This document shows positions 38,713 through 46,353 of a stretch of 64,000 bases of DNA, one piece after another. Origin of the DNA: Marinobacter bryozoorum (GTDB lineage Bacteria > Pseudomonadota > Gammaproteobacteria > Pseudomonadales > Oleiphilaceae); the NCBI RefSeq assembly GCF_023156245.1, contig NZ_JAKZAH010000002.1:124001-188000 (forward strand), written 5' to 3'. The first letter of the stretch is position 1. Each line of letters starts with the position of its first letter. A model generated the notes under the pieces. The model saw nothing but the letters and a program-made list of their open reading frames with translations. It had not been told where the DNA came from and searched no databases. The translations under genes and the position numbers were made by a program.

Positions 38713-39002
38713 TGTGTCGCTTCCTCTTCGTATCCCCTGTAGCAGGTCCCGCCTGCCGGCTTATCGAACGGGCAGTTACAGCCCGGATAGGTGCAGGCCA
38801 CGTCTGCAGGCTTTTCCAGATCCGCATAGACCAGGGAAAGCAGGTATTCGGTCTGGTCCTGGTAGCCCCGCCGTGACGCCCCTCTGGCCACCTTGTGCCG
38901 CTCAACTTCGGTGAGCTCCATCTGGTACACCTGGATACCGAGGGCCCTTTGCTGCTCTCGCTGGCGGCGCTTTCGTTCGGTTGCTGTCAGGGCCATGGTC
39001 AT
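38709..39002 (-). CDS. hypothetical phage protein with C-terminal Cys cluster
   Basis: A 97-residue protein. The N-terminal half is a basic helix (TATERKRRQREQQRALG) followed by VYQMELTEVERHKVARGASRRG, like a ribbon-helix-helix-type DNA-binding start. The C-terminus holds CTYPGCNCPF, a possible metal site. Start at 39002 (or 2 codons downstream) by reading overlap with neighbour. Confidence 0.55.
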   Translation of the reverse strand: MTMALTATERKRRQREQQRALGIQVYQMELTEVERHKVARGASRRGYQDQTEYLLSLVYADLEKPADVACTYPGCNCPFDKPAGGTCYRGYEEEATQ

Positions 39003-39289
39003 GCACCTATCGCGTCGTGTCGGTCCAGCGGACGGCTGCTGACGATCCGGGAACAGACCAGCTTCTGCCCATTTCTCACCAGTGGCGGCATGCGCCTGGC
39101 TTCCCGGATTGCAGCTGCTTCGGCCTGCAGGTGCCCGGCAGCCCGAACGTGGATGCTTCGGGTGGCCAGCAGCTTTCGATTGCCCAGGGCCCGATACCCG
39201 ATCACCACCTTCCACGGCCAGGGCTTCATCGGGTCCGCGTTCAGCGGGTGGCCCTGGGACAGGCAGTACATGCTTTGCTGGTGCATCAC
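38999..39289 (-). CDS. hypothetical phage protein
   Basis: A 96-residue basic protein, no recognised domain. It is kept because it fits the 4-base overlap chain of its neighbours on both sides (ATGA junctions). Confidence 0.45.
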   Translation of the reverse strand: MMHQQSMYCLSQGHPLNADPMKPWPWKVVIGYRALGNRKLLATRSIHVRAAGHLQAEAAAIREARRMPPLVRNGQKLVCSRIVSSRPLDRHDAIGA

Positions 39290-39510
39290 ACCTCCCCCAG
39301 CTTTTTCAGCGCTGCCCTACCGGCCTTCATCAGGGCCTGCCGGTGGGCCTTCTTCTCCAGCCCCTGGGCATTGAGGTGGTATAGGGCGTTCGCCACTTCG
39401 GCCAGCGCCTCCAGCGGCGAGTGGTCCACCTTGCGCATCATGGTGATGTCACAATCGCTGGCGGATGTTCCGGTGAGCCGTGTGGCTCTGTCCGCGTCGT
39501 AAGTCAGCAT
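39286..39510 (-). CDS. hypothetical phage protein
   Basis: A 74-residue helical protein (SPLEALAEVANALYHLNAQG). Start at 39510 is preceded by GGGAGGT. Overlaps upstream gene by 7 bases. Unknown function. Confidence 0.5.
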   Translation of the reverse strand: MLTYDADRATRLTGTSASDCDITMMRKVDHSPLEALAEVANALYHLNAQGLEKKAHRQALMKAGRAALKKLGEV

Positions 39511-39764
39511 GGCTTGACCTCCCTCTGGTTCGTGTTCCGGAGTATCCGGGCCACTCTGGCAACGGTGTGCCTGGCGCCCTGCTCTGTTTTCCGGTTCTTC
39601 CTGGGCTCCAACAAACAATAAAGAATCTCTTGCCGCATGTGCCGGAGCATCCGTAGTTCGTGCTCCATTTCAGCCTGGGCCAGCAGCGCCTGGCGTTTCT
39701 CATCCTCCAGGCGATTGCGCTGGGCGTTCAGGGTGAGGATGGTTCTGGCGGCTGATTGGTCCAT
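39504..39764 (-). CDS. hypothetical phage coiled-coil protein
   Basis: An 86-residue highly charged protein predicted to be one long helix (AQRNRLEDEKRQALLAQAEM). Its start shares one base with the HNH endonuclease stop. Unknown function. Confidence 0.5.
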   Translation of the reverse strand: MDQSAARTILTLNAQRNRLEDEKRQALLAQAEMEHELRMLRHMRQEILYCLLEPRKNRKTEQGARHTVARVARILRNTNQREVKPC

Positions 39765-40390
39765 CAGGCCGTCTCCTTCTCTCGCTTACTCATGGCCAGC
39801 TTGATCCTGGCCAGGTTAAGCAGCACATCGAAGCCGCCCTCTGGCGGGTTTTGCATGGCGAAGAATCGATTCATGATCGCGTTCTCCGCCCTGCTGACCA
39901 GGGCAAGGTTCTCCCGGGAGAAATTGCGCTTTCCGCCGTCCTTCATCCTGACCAGGTGGCCCTCTGGTACCGGGCGCCCGTGGTACTCCTCCCATTTCAG
40001 GGCATGAACGAACTTCCAGTTTTTACGGCTCGGAAGCATCGGATCGGCGCTGACCTTTCGCTTCAGGTATCCGTCTTTGTCCACTGACTCGGTACCCACA
40101 GGCACCCAGGTGTGCGGCTTGTGGCCAGGCCCGAATCGGAACTCAGCACCACGACCACCGGGCATGTAGCTTTTCCCCTTGTTCCAGGCCTTCTGCCCTT
40201 TCCGGAAGCATCCAGGCTTCTCTCGCTCCAGGTACTCCGGTGACTTCTTGAGCCCCAGGATGACGCTCCGGTTTTTGATGGCCGAATAGGTCCGGCCCAT
40301 CAGGTGAGCGATGTCCCGGTTGTTATGGTCCGGGTAGAGCTCACGCAGCCACTGGTCCGCTGCTGGCGTCCAGGGTTTAGGCGCGGTCAT
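39764..40390 (-). CDS. HNH endonuclease
   Basis: A 208-residue protein. The N-terminal part (WTPAADQWLRELYPDHNNRDIAHLMGRT, read in parts) is a Myb/SANT-like helix-turn-helix; the HNH core follows with WKFVHALKWEEYHGRPVPEG and LVRMKDGGKRNFSRENLALV, where His, Asn and the third ligand are visible. Such phage HNH nucleases are often homing-type or packaging-linked; here it is in the accessory arm, so mobility is plausible. Start at 40390 by overlap with upstream gene. Confidence 0.85.
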   Translation of the reverse strand: MTAPKPWTPAADQWLRELYPDHNNRDIAHLMGRTYSAIKNRSVILGLKKSPEYLEREKPGCFRKGQKAWNKGKSYMPGGRGAEFRFGPGHKPHTWVPVGTESVDKDGYLKRKVSADPMLPSRKNWKFVHALKWEEYHGRPVPEGHLVRMKDGGKRNFSRENLALVSRAENAIMNRFFAMQNPPEGGFDVLLNLARIKLAMSKREKETA

Positions 40391-40616
40391 CGCCAAGCTC
40401 CAGCATCGCCGGGCCTTTCGCCAGGCCCTGCTCCCGCTTCCACTGTTCGGCATCAAAGGCCAGCCTGGCGTTAGAGACGATCTCCTTGCTCACACCGGTA
40501 ACGGCCTTGCTGCGCTCGATCTCTTCCTTCAGCTCGTCGCCCGTCAGGTCCTCGTCGTTCAGCCGCTCCAGTTGGGCGAACAGGTGGTTGTTCAGGTCAG
40601 TGAGTTTGTTTTTCAT
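40377..40616 (-). CDS. small conserved phage protein
   Basis: A 79-residue acidic helical protein (NDEDLTGDELKEEIERSKAV). Reads like the small proteins found next to HNH genes in Pseudomonas and Marinobacter prophages; no known function. Overlaps both neighbours. Confidence 0.55.
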   Translation of the reverse strand: MKNKLTDLNNHLFAQLERLNDEDLTGDELKEEIERSKAVTGVSKEIVSNARLAFDAEQWKREQGLAKGPAMLELGDDRA

Positions 40617-40830
40617 GGCGCTCTTCCTTCTGGTCCGCGTACACCGCCAACCCGTGATAGCCGGCGATGGTTTTGACGTGCCCATGGGCGGATTCCACCA
40701 CCCGGGTGAAGCTCTGCCTGTAGGGCTCCGGCAATCTGTTCTTCTGGTGATCGATCTCGCAGCTCAATTCTGCAATCTCGCAGAGCGCCTGGTGCAGCTC
40801 GGCGATCTCGCCGCGCTTACTGTCCGCCAT
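40597..40830 (-). CDS. hypothetical phage protein
   Basis: A 77-residue helical protein with no recognised domain; in the overlapping gene chain. Confidence 0.5.
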   Translation of the reverse strand: MADSKRGEIAELHQALCEIAELSCEIDHQKNRLPEPYRQSFTRVVESAHGHVKTIAGYHGLAVYADQKEERHEKQTH

Positions 40831-41101
40831 GCTGTCGCTCCACGTCTTTGATCAGTTGGTCCCCGCCTTGTACGGCGGCTTTGTAGGTGCTCAGCGGTGC
40901 CGCTCCCATCTTGGCCAGCCCGACCAGCTCCCTGAGTGCCTGGAACAGGTCCCCGGCGTGACTTGTCACGGGTGTGTACTGGCACAGCGGCACGGGTCTG
41001 GCCTTGTCGAGGTGCTTGCACATCAGCCGCGCCTCGGTCTGTGTCGGGTAGGCGTCCACCACCATGCCGTTGTGCTCTACGCCCCAGGCCACTATGTTCA
41101 T
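40817..41101 (-). CDS. hypothetical phage protein
   Basis: A 94-residue protein (WGVEHNGMVVDAYPTQTEAR, then a Cys-containing loop). The start at 41101 matches the end of the neighbour (4-base overlap); a longer version to 41173 is less likely. Confidence 0.5.
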   Translation of the reverse strand: MNIVAWGVEHNGMVVDAYPTQTEARLMCKHLDKARPVPLCQYTPVTSHAGDLFQALRELVGLAKMGAAPLSTYKAAVQGGDQLIKDVERQHGGQ

Positions 41102-41526
41102 GCCGCCCCCGGAGGTGTCGGCTGGCGGACCGGCAGGCGGACGACTCTGGCTGCGCTCTCTGTCGGGTCCCATCGCTCGGCGCCGTCATAGGCATTGCCG
41201 CCGGCGGCGATCCAGATCCGCCCTGCCTCGTCGATGGCAACCGTTCCGGGCTCCCACCCCTCCGGAAAGTCCAGTGCCTGCTTCCAGCCGCATACCTCGC
41301 CCTTGAACAGCAGCACGTAGCCGCCCTGGTAACCCCACGCCTCCCGGTGGGCCTGCGCAATGCGCTTCAGGTGCCGGTCTTTGCCGCTAAACCCGCCCTC
41401 TTTGGGGATCGCCTTGTAGTTGCGGCCGTCGCTGGCCAGCCGAAGCTCGCAGCCCAGTGCGTCCAGCGCCTGCATCATCTGCGCTTGTGTGACATTGGCA
41501 GGCATTTCGATGGTCATTGTTGCCAT
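41098..41526 (-). CDS. hypothetical phage protein
   Basis: A 142-residue protein. The N-terminus MATMTIEMPANVTQAQMMQA and an aromatic-rich middle (AWGYQGGYVLLFKGEVCGWK) are seen; no family recognised. GAGGAG ribosome site just upstream defines the start, 17 bases after the LuxR-like gene. Confidence 0.55.
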   Translation of the reverse strand: MATMTIEMPANVTQAQMMQALDALGCELRLASDGRNYKAIPKEGGFSGKDRHLKRIAQAHREAWGYQGGYVLLFKGEVCGWKQALDFPEGWEPGTVAIDEAGRIWIAAGGNAYDGAERWDPTESAARVVRLPVRQPTPPGAA

Positions 41527-41543
41527 GGTGTGGTTCTCCTCTG

Positions 41544-41942
41544 TCAGGCGTACACGCCGCTGATTTCGTAACGACCCAGACGCATAACGCTGGCGACCGG
41601 GCGGGTGGTGTTCACTTGGTTGACCCGGGTGCGGGTCATGGGAAGGCTGGCGAACATGGCCAGCACGAAGGCAGTGGCTACGGTGGCCTTCCGGGCCTTC
41701 AGGATGCCGTGCATCCACCCCTGGGAAACCAGGTCCAACCGGCTGGCGGCGTGGAACTGGTCCATCAGCTCGCCCAGGTGCCAGTTGACCGTGTCCACTG
41801 AGATACCCAGGGCCCGGGCAATCTCCTTGCTCTGCATGCCGGCCGCCGCACACTCCATGACCTGGCCGCGCCGCTTGGGCAGCAGGTTCGGGTCCGCCAG
41901 CTCGGCTTCCATCCGCTCGAAGTAAAGTTTTGTGCGTGCCAT
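41544..41942 (-). CDS. LuxR-type helix-turn-helix regulator
   Basis: A 132-residue protein with a GerE/LuxR-type DNA-binding domain at the N-terminal end (RRGQVMECAAAGMQSKEIAR, then ALGISVDTVNWHLGELM). No receiver or ligand domain precedes it. A hydrophobic stretch (ATVATAFVLAMFASLP) in the C-terminal half may be a membrane anchor. First gene of the long minus-strand operon that runs to the integrase; its promoter contains repeated operator-like sequences. Confidence 0.72.
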   Translation of the reverse strand: MARTKLYFERMEAELADPNLLPKRRGQVMECAAAGMQSKEIARALGISVDTVNWHLGELMDQFHAASRLDLVSQGWMHGILKARKATVATAFVLAMFASLPMTRTRVNQVNTTRPVASVMRLGRYEISGVYA

Positions 41943-41979
41943 GCCGTTGCCTCTTGATCTGTAACCTTGAAACCAAGAG

Positions 41980-42027
41980 TAAACGCTACGTTTAGTTAAG
42001 TCAACACATTCTGTTTAGTACGTTTAG
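41980..42027 (-). promoter_or_regulatory. repeated operator-like motif upstream of the LuxR-like gene
   Basis: TAAACG-CTA-CGTTTA is a perfect 15-base dyad (41980-41994). Two more copies of the half-site word YGTTTAG lie at 42012-42018 and 42021-42027. A similar GTTTAGT occurs in the cI-cro gap (46338-46344), so the phage repressor may bind both. Confidence 0.5.
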
Positions 42028-42045
42028 ATTGAGGTTCAGGCAGGC

Positions 42046-42070
42046 AAAAAAAGACCCGCTCGGTGGCGGG
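42046..42070 (-). terminator. intrinsic terminator
   Basis: On the minus strand a CCCGC/GCGGG stem (arms 42055-42059 and 42066-42070) is followed by TCTTTTTTT. It ends the DUF4124-gene transcript 24 bases past its stop. Confidence 0.8.
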
Positions 42071-42093
42071 CCTGGGGAGGGTTTCTTCGCGGT

Positions 42094-42543
42094 TTACCGG
42101 CAGATATTCTGTACGTGCCGCTTCTGATCTTTGATGCGTTGCTCGTAATAGTTCTGCTCGCTCACTGAGTAACCCTGACGTTTCTTGTACTCCCACCGCT
42201 CCTCTGTCGATTTGAGGCGATTTTTTGCCCCCTGGCATATGTAGTCGGGGCGTTTCTGTTCTATCTCCTTGATGGCTCTGTCGTACCGCTGGCGGACCCT
42301 TTTCATTCTTTGCTGGTCACGCTCATGCTGCGCTTCGTTCAGGCGCTGCTGCATTTCGTACACGCTGGGGCTGGTTTGTATCGGGCTGCCAGGGCTGCTT
42401 TCCCGAATCTCGACCTCTTCTGCCTCGGTGGCGGGTGGCGGCTGGCTGCCGAAGTGGGTCACGCCGTTTTCGTCCGTCCAGGTATAAACGCCAGCCCACG
42501 CCGGGAAGGCAAACATCACCAACAGCACTGCAAGGTTTTTCAT
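42094..42543 (-). CDS. secreted DUF4124 protein (accessory cassette 1)
   Basis: A 149-residue exported protein: signal peptide (KNLAVLLVMFAFPAWAGV), then the DUF4124 module YTWTDENGVTHFGSQPP, a Pro-rich linker and a charged coiled-coil C-terminus (AQHERDQQRMKRVRQRYDRA). Has its own upstream repeat-type promoter region and its own terminator, i.e. it is an independent lysogen-expressed cassette (moron). Could alter the host envelope; this is inference. Confidence 0.75.
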   Translation of the reverse strand: MKNLAVLLVMFAFPAWAGVYTWTDENGVTHFGSQPPPATEAEEVEIRESSPGSPIQTSPSVYEMQQRLNEAQHERDQQRMKRVRQRYDRAIKEIEQKRPDYICQGAKNRLKSTEERWEYKKRQGYSVSEQNYYEQRIKDQKRHVQNICR

Positions 42544-42603
42544 GGAACTCTCCGTCAATAGTCCGTTATCGGCCGGGCCATGACGCCGGCCACATCACTA
42601 TGT

Positions 42604-42664
42604 CCGTAGATTTCTCACAAAGCTGGCGGAGATTGAAGGCGAGAATTGTGAACTTGAGTAAATT
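42604..42664 (-). promoter_or_regulatory. upstream repeat of cassette 1
   Basis: A 61-base segment matching 43266-43326 at about 48 of 61 positions without gaps. Both contain a TCACA...TGTGA dyad (42615-42619 and 42647-42651) and the shared end AACTTGAGTAAATT. It lies directly upstream of the minus-strand DUF4124 gene. Confidence 0.55.
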
Positions 42665-42682
42665 TCTTGGGCAGAACACAGC

Positions 42683-42704
42683 AAAAAGCCCGCACATGGC
42701 GGGC
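42683..42704 (-). terminator. intrinsic terminator
   Basis: GCCCGC (42688-42693) pairs with GCGGGC (42699-42704); five T follow on the minus strand. Ends the 167-residue membrane protein gene. Confidence 0.8.
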
Positions 42705-42716
42705 CTTGGTGAGTGG

Positions 42717-43220
42717 TTACTGAATGGTGACGCTCGTCAGGTGGACGTACCCGGTGAGGATTCCGTCAGTGAAGCGATCGATTTTCCCTTCGAAGCGAAC
42801 CTGATCACCGTGCGACAGGGATACTGCCTGGGCTTTATCCACGCCCTCAAGGAAGATGTCTGTCATCGCTGCGTGATCTCCTTCGCTTAACTGGACGGTG
42901 TAGCTCCAGCCCTGTTTCTTGGCGTCCACTACGTATCCAGACCATGCCACACGCTTGCCCACGAAATCGCCCTTTCTGGCGTCCTCCTGCGCAGTGGTAA
43001 GCCCGGACAGATAGATCTCGTCCATCATCTCATCATAGGTTATCGATATCGGCTTACTGGTCGGCAGGCTTGGCAGCCCATCGGTGGCAAGCGCGAAAAC
43101 AATGCCCACTGCCATGAGCACCATGAACGCCATCTTTGGTTTGCTGGACTTCATCTCAGCCCACATATCCGCGAACGAGTCGTTCCGGATGCCCTTTCTT
43201 CTTCTTGGTCTACGCCGCAT
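42717..43220 (-). CDS. membrane-anchored hypothetical protein (accessory cassette 2)
   Basis: A 167-residue protein: a basic N-terminus (RRRPRRRKG), one membrane segment (MAFMVLMAVGIVFALA, residues ~29-44), then an extracytoplasmic domain with KRVAWSGYVVDAKKQ and VRFEGKIDRFTDGILTG, which looks like a small OB/beta-barrel fold. No family recognised. Start at 43220 is preferred over 43280 because the latter runs into the upstream repeat. Has its own terminator and upstream repeat. Confidence 0.65.
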   Translation of the reverse strand: MRRRPRRRKGIRNDSFADMWAEMKSSKPKMAFMVLMAVGIVFALATDGLPSLPTSKPISITYDEMMDEIYLSGLTTAQEDARKGDFVGKRVAWSGYVVDAKKQGWSYTVQLSEGDHAAMTDIFLEGVDKAQAVSLSHGDQVRFEGKIDRFTDGILTGYVHLTSVTIQ

Positions 43221-43265
43221 CACTGCCTCCTGCTGCCAGGCTGGGCATGCCTCCAGCCCCTTTAA

Positions 43266-43326
43266 CCGTAGGTATCTCACAATGCTGGCACAGTTTGAGC
43301 GAGGAGACTGTGAACTTGAGTAAATT
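43266..43326 (-). promoter_or_regulatory. upstream repeat of cassette 2
   Basis: Second copy of the 61-base segment described at 42604-42664, in the same position relative to its gene. The conserved TCACA...TGTGA dyad suggests a common regulator. Confidence 0.55.
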
Positions 43327-43343
43327 CCGTAGGGCCAGACAGT

Positions 43344-43366
43344 AAAAAGCCCGCTCAGTGGCGGGC
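43344..43366 (-). terminator. intrinsic terminator
   Basis: GCCCGC/GCGGGC stem with TCAGTG loop (43349-43366) and a T-run on the minus strand; identical in stem and loop to that at 43697-43719. Confidence 0.8.
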
Positions 43367-43387
43367 TGTGAGTTTGAAGTGCTTCAC

Positions 43388-43615
43388 TTATAGCGCATCG
43401 TTCCCAACGAAACCTCCGTCCTTGAACCTGGCGACGAAATTCTCTTTATCGCATCCAGTCATCTGCCCACAAACAGTGCACTGAACGACGTTATTCTCCA
43501 AAACAGAAGAATCGAATGTGCTTTTGGGGCTCATAAAGATCGGAGAAGGAAATTTTCCACCACACTTCAGGCATTTCACAGTGATGCTGAGAGTTTCCGG
43601 GTCGAGATTGCTCAT
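43388..43615 (-). CDS. zinc-ribbon-like hypothetical protein (accessory cassette 3)
   Basis: A 75-residue protein with two Cys pairs (CLKCGGKF and CTVCGQMTGC) that would form a small zinc ribbon. No other domain. Lies alone between two terminators, so it is a separate cassette. Function unknown. Confidence 0.6.
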   Translation of the reverse strand: MSNLDPETLSITVKCLKCGGKFPSPIFMSPKSTFDSSVLENNVVQCTVCGQMTGCDKENFVARFKDGGFVGNDAL

Positions 43616-43696
43616 CTTGGTCTCCCGCTAATTAACAATTTTCGAGCACACTGAGTGTAGCTCATGCGGACAGGGGCGCTGCATCGAGAAAACAAT

Positions 43697-43719
43697 AAAA
43701 AGCCCGCTCAGTGGCGGGC
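43697..43719 (-). terminator. intrinsic terminator
   Basis: Stem arms 43702-43707 and 43714-43719 with a T-run on the minus strand; overlaps the stop codon of the four-helix membrane protein gene. Confidence 0.8.
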
Positions 43720-44265
43720 TTGATCAGCTAGCTTCGTTCCGGTTCGCGCTCTCAACTTCCTTTTCTGCTTTCTACGATCTTTCCGATCTTTAAGGTGGCC
43801 CACGAACTTCGATACCTCTGCAATCTGTGCCAGCAGGAAGCCGATACTCACAATGCAGATGAACAAAAAACCACCGATAACCGGAACGCCCCAGGCTAGC
43901 GCGCCGGGTACTTCTTTACCTATAAGAACCACACCAAGCGAAACTATGGCTGCCAAGACATAAAATGATATTGCCAAGTAAATCTGCCGGAGCTTTTCGT
44001 CGACAATCCCTTCCAGCCTACGTTTCTCATCCCGAGTCATCCCTTCTCGGTCTGCGTGGAGCTCATTCAGTTTATTGATCGCAGTTAGACCGAATCCGAC
44101 GGGTATGAGCATCAAGGTACATACATACCAAGGAATCGCCTGGCGCGCCTCGATGCTTTGGAACACATAGGCAAATAGCAGAGCGCCAGCCGCAGCTGCA
44201 CCCATGACAACAAGCATGCCCATCACGGTCCAGCCGTGTTGTTTGGTCGCACTAATCGTCACCAT
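43708..44265 (-). CDS. four-TM membrane protein linked to the repressor operon
   Basis: A 185-residue protein with four hydrophobic segments (VMGMLVVMGAAAAGALLFAY; WYVCTLMLIPVGFGL; AISFYVLAAIVSLGVVLIG; VIGGFLFICIVSIGFLLAQ), an acidic/basic loop between the second and third (ELHADREGMTRDEKRRLEG) and a very basic C-terminal tail (KDRKDRRKQKRKLRAR). No family recognised. Its start overlaps the upstream 350-residue gene by 14 bases. Together with that gene it lies immediately downstream of cI, so it should be made in the lysogen. Base composition is visibly more A+T-rich than nearby late genes. Confidence 0.65.
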   Translation of the reverse strand: MVTISATKQHGWTVMGMLVVMGAAAAGALLFAYVFQSIEARQAIPWYVCTLMLIPVGFGLTAINKLNELHADREGMTRDEKRRLEGIVDEKLRQIYLAISFYVLAAIVSLGVVLIGKEVPGALAWGVPVIGGFLFICIVSIGFLLAQIAEVSKFVGHLKDRKDRRKQKRKLRARTGTKLADQARH

Positions 44266-45304
44266 CTGGGTCAACGTATTCGATCTCGTCGTCGTCAATT
44301 TTAGAAAGCAGCCACGTATGCATCTGATGGTATAGGTCAGTCTCATCAACAATTCCATTCGTCGTCTGGACATTTAGTTGACCGTTTAATCGGACCTCTC
44401 CGCCCAGTAGCTTACCTCCCCCCTTCAGCTCTACAACCACGTCATCATCATGGGAGTGTCTCATCGAGGAAGCGATATTATCTAACATCTGCTGCCCCGT
44501 TTTCGAGGTCTTCCTCAAATACGTAACCTTTAGCTGTACCTGCAAGTTGGCCTCATCGAGTGAATCCTGCAATTTCAGCTTATTAACCCAATCGGATCCC
44601 AGTGCGGCGCTGAGGATGTCAGCTCCCTTGCCTGCTGGCACCCACTTGACCCCTTTCGAAGCCTGGTCTTTATTTTCTTCGGTACCCTCGGATTGCTGCT
44701 CTAGCGTTTCGACCGGTGTTCCTATACTGACCGTTTTGACAGGCGACCGTTCCACTTTCTTCCGGACTTCTTCGGTGATTTTATCCTGGAGGATCAGTGC
44801 AGAGTTACGGGCCATAATCTGCAATCGAGTTCCGAGCAACCAACTCAAGTGTGCTTCGAGCTCCCGGCTCGTAAGCGCCTGAGATTGCATGATCACCAAG
44901 TGATTGTCTAGGCAGCCAAAATAAAGAATCGAATCAATGAATTCCTTTTTTCGGCGAACCTTCTCTTCGTCGGATTCCCCATCCTCTCCAGCCACGGCAT
45001 CGCTGGTTATCGTATCAATTGAATACTCGGAAGCTTGCTCATCTAGAGTCATGAGAACCTGGCTACGACCGGACTCGAATCGCACCAATTGCCCAAAAAA
45101 CATCCCCTGATGAATGGTGTGGTGATTTACTAACCTGCAGATTGAATCATTGTCCGGATTGATCTTCTCCATCCGGTTGGCCGCAAAATGAGCATCGCTC
45201 TGATCAGAAAGAGCCTGCGCCAGCATCTCCTGGAGCGTCTGGGTTTGGTTGGTAATAGTTGCAACTTTGTAATGAACAGACTTGCGCTTCTTCTCCCGCG
45301 CCAC
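44252..45304 (-). CDS. hypothetical protein of the repressor-linked operon
   Basis: A 350-residue soluble protein of unknown family. N-terminus is very basic (AREKKRKSVHYKV), the middle acidic (GEDGESDEEKVRRKKEF), and the C-terminus has a run of acidic residues (DDDEIEYVDPDGDD). The pattern (phage protein with VHYKVATITN opening, no enzymatic motif) suggests a sensor partner. Lies 22 bases downstream of cI and overlaps the four-TM gene. Position and composition fit an anti-phage or superinfection-exclusion pair, which is an inference. Confidence 0.65.
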   Translation of the reverse strand: MAREKKRKSVHYKVATITNQTQTLQEMLAQALSDQSDAHFAANRMEKINPDNDSICRLVNHHTIHQGMFFGQLVRFESGRSQVLMTLDEQASEYSIDTITSDAVAGEDGESDEEKVRRKKEFIDSILYFGCLDNHLVIMQSQALTSRELEAHLSWLLGTRLQIMARNSALILQDKITEEVRKKVERSPVKTVSIGTPVETLEQQSEGTEENKDQASKGVKWVPAGKGADILSAALGSDWVNKLKLQDSLDEANLQVQLKVTYLRKTSKTGQQMLDNIASSMRHSHDDDVVVELKGGGKLLGGEVRLNGQLNVQTTNGIVDETDLYHQMHTWLLSKIDDDEIEYVDPDGDD

Positions 45305-45326
45305 AGCACTTCTCCTATTGTTGCTT

Positions 45327-46271
45327 TTATCGTAGTACGGACCACCAGAAAACCCGCCCGATCACCCGCACGCTGGCGGCCATTTCGTCGGCGGTGAGCT
45401 CTTCCACCGGGTGCTCGTTGCTGTTCTGGCTGACAATCTTGATGCCGCCACCAGGCCGGCGGTGCAGGTACTTCACTCGCAGCATGCCGTCGTGGTCCAG
45501 GGCGTAGATCTCGCCGTCGCGGATGGTTTTGTCAGCGGTATTCACGCCCACACAGGTACCGTCCGGCATGACGGGTTCCATGCTGTTTCCCCGCACAAAG
45601 GCGCAGGCAGCGTTCTCGGGCAGGACACTGGCCCTGGACAGGGTGGACTTGGCAAAGCGGAGTTTGGCGCCGTGGTTCTCTACTACCTGAGTCTGGCCCG
45701 CGCCTGCAGCCAACTCGACTTCTCTGAAGAGGGGCAATTCAACTTCATCCTCGTCCAGTGGGGTGTTGCTGTCCCAGGCGTCCATGCGCCCGAAGAATTC
45801 CAGTTCGTCGGACAAAGGGTTGCTTTTGTGTACGCGTGCAGCCGCTCTTGTGGGGGGCTTGATGCGGAGTCTCGAATAGACGCTGTCAGGTAGGCTTTCG
45901 TGGCCCCTAAGCATCGCCTGAGCAACCTCCTCCGGAACCCCAATTAACTTGGCTATGTCCTCTCCATCTCTTTGGAGTTCCTCCAAGATTAAAAGGGCAT
46001 GATTCTCTCTAGACCAGTTCTGCTCCCCTAGCTCGAGCTCTGCTTTTTGCCTCCGATAATCCTCAATATCAACGGGGCCTGACCCCGTAAACAGCCAGTC
46101 GGTAGAGCAGCCCAAGGCGTCAGCAATCTTTACCACTTCACTCTTAGGGATTCCGCGCTTACGCCAGTTGTACACCCGTTGATCTGTGGTATCGAGTTTT
46201 CTAGCAAACTCGGCCCACGACCAACCTAGGCGTCGAAGTTTTTCTTCTACTCGCTCAAGAATCGTATCCAT
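45327..46271 (-). CDS. CI-like repressor (HTH and S24 peptidase)
   Basis: A 314-residue lysogeny repressor. N-terminal HTH (SWAEFARKLDTTDQRVYNWR, residues ~18-37), linker, then an S24 LexA-type autoprotease with predicted cleavage at Ala189-Gly190 (ELAAGAG), catalytic Ser230 (RGNSMEP) and Lys267 (VKYLHR). DNA damage via RecA would trigger self-cleavage and induction. Start at 46271 gives the family N-terminus; an in-frame ATG at 46361 would extend into cro and the operators. Confidence 0.92.
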   Translation of the reverse strand: MDTILERVEEKLRRLGWSWAEFARKLDTTDQRVYNWRKRGIPKSEVVKIADALGCSTDWLFTGSGPVDIEDYRRQKAELELGEQNWSRENHALLILEELQRDGEDIAKLIGVPEEVAQAMLRGHESLPDSVYSRLRIKPPTRAAARVHKSNPLSDELEFFGRMDAWDSNTPLDEDEVELPLFREVELAAGAGQTQVVENHGAKLRFAKSTLSRASVLPENAACAFVRGNSMEPVMPDGTCVGVNTADKTIRDGEIYALDHDGMLRVKYLHRRPGGGIKIVSQNSNEHPVEELTADEMAASVRVIGRVFWWSVLR

Positions 46272-46353
46272 ACACAGATTGTTTACATCTTTTCGAACAT
46301 TAGCAATGCACGCCATGTTGACTTGACTACACGTCGAGTTTAGTCTTCTAAGC
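46272..46353. promoter_or_regulatory. cI-cro operator/promoter region
   Basis: This 82-base A/T-rich gap separates the divergent cI and cro genes. GACTA-N11-TAGTC (46326-46346) is a dyad; a TTGACT box at 46318-46323 is followed 17 bases later by TAGTCT, a possible rightward promoter. GTTTAGT matches the repeats at 41989-42027. Confidence 0.6.
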
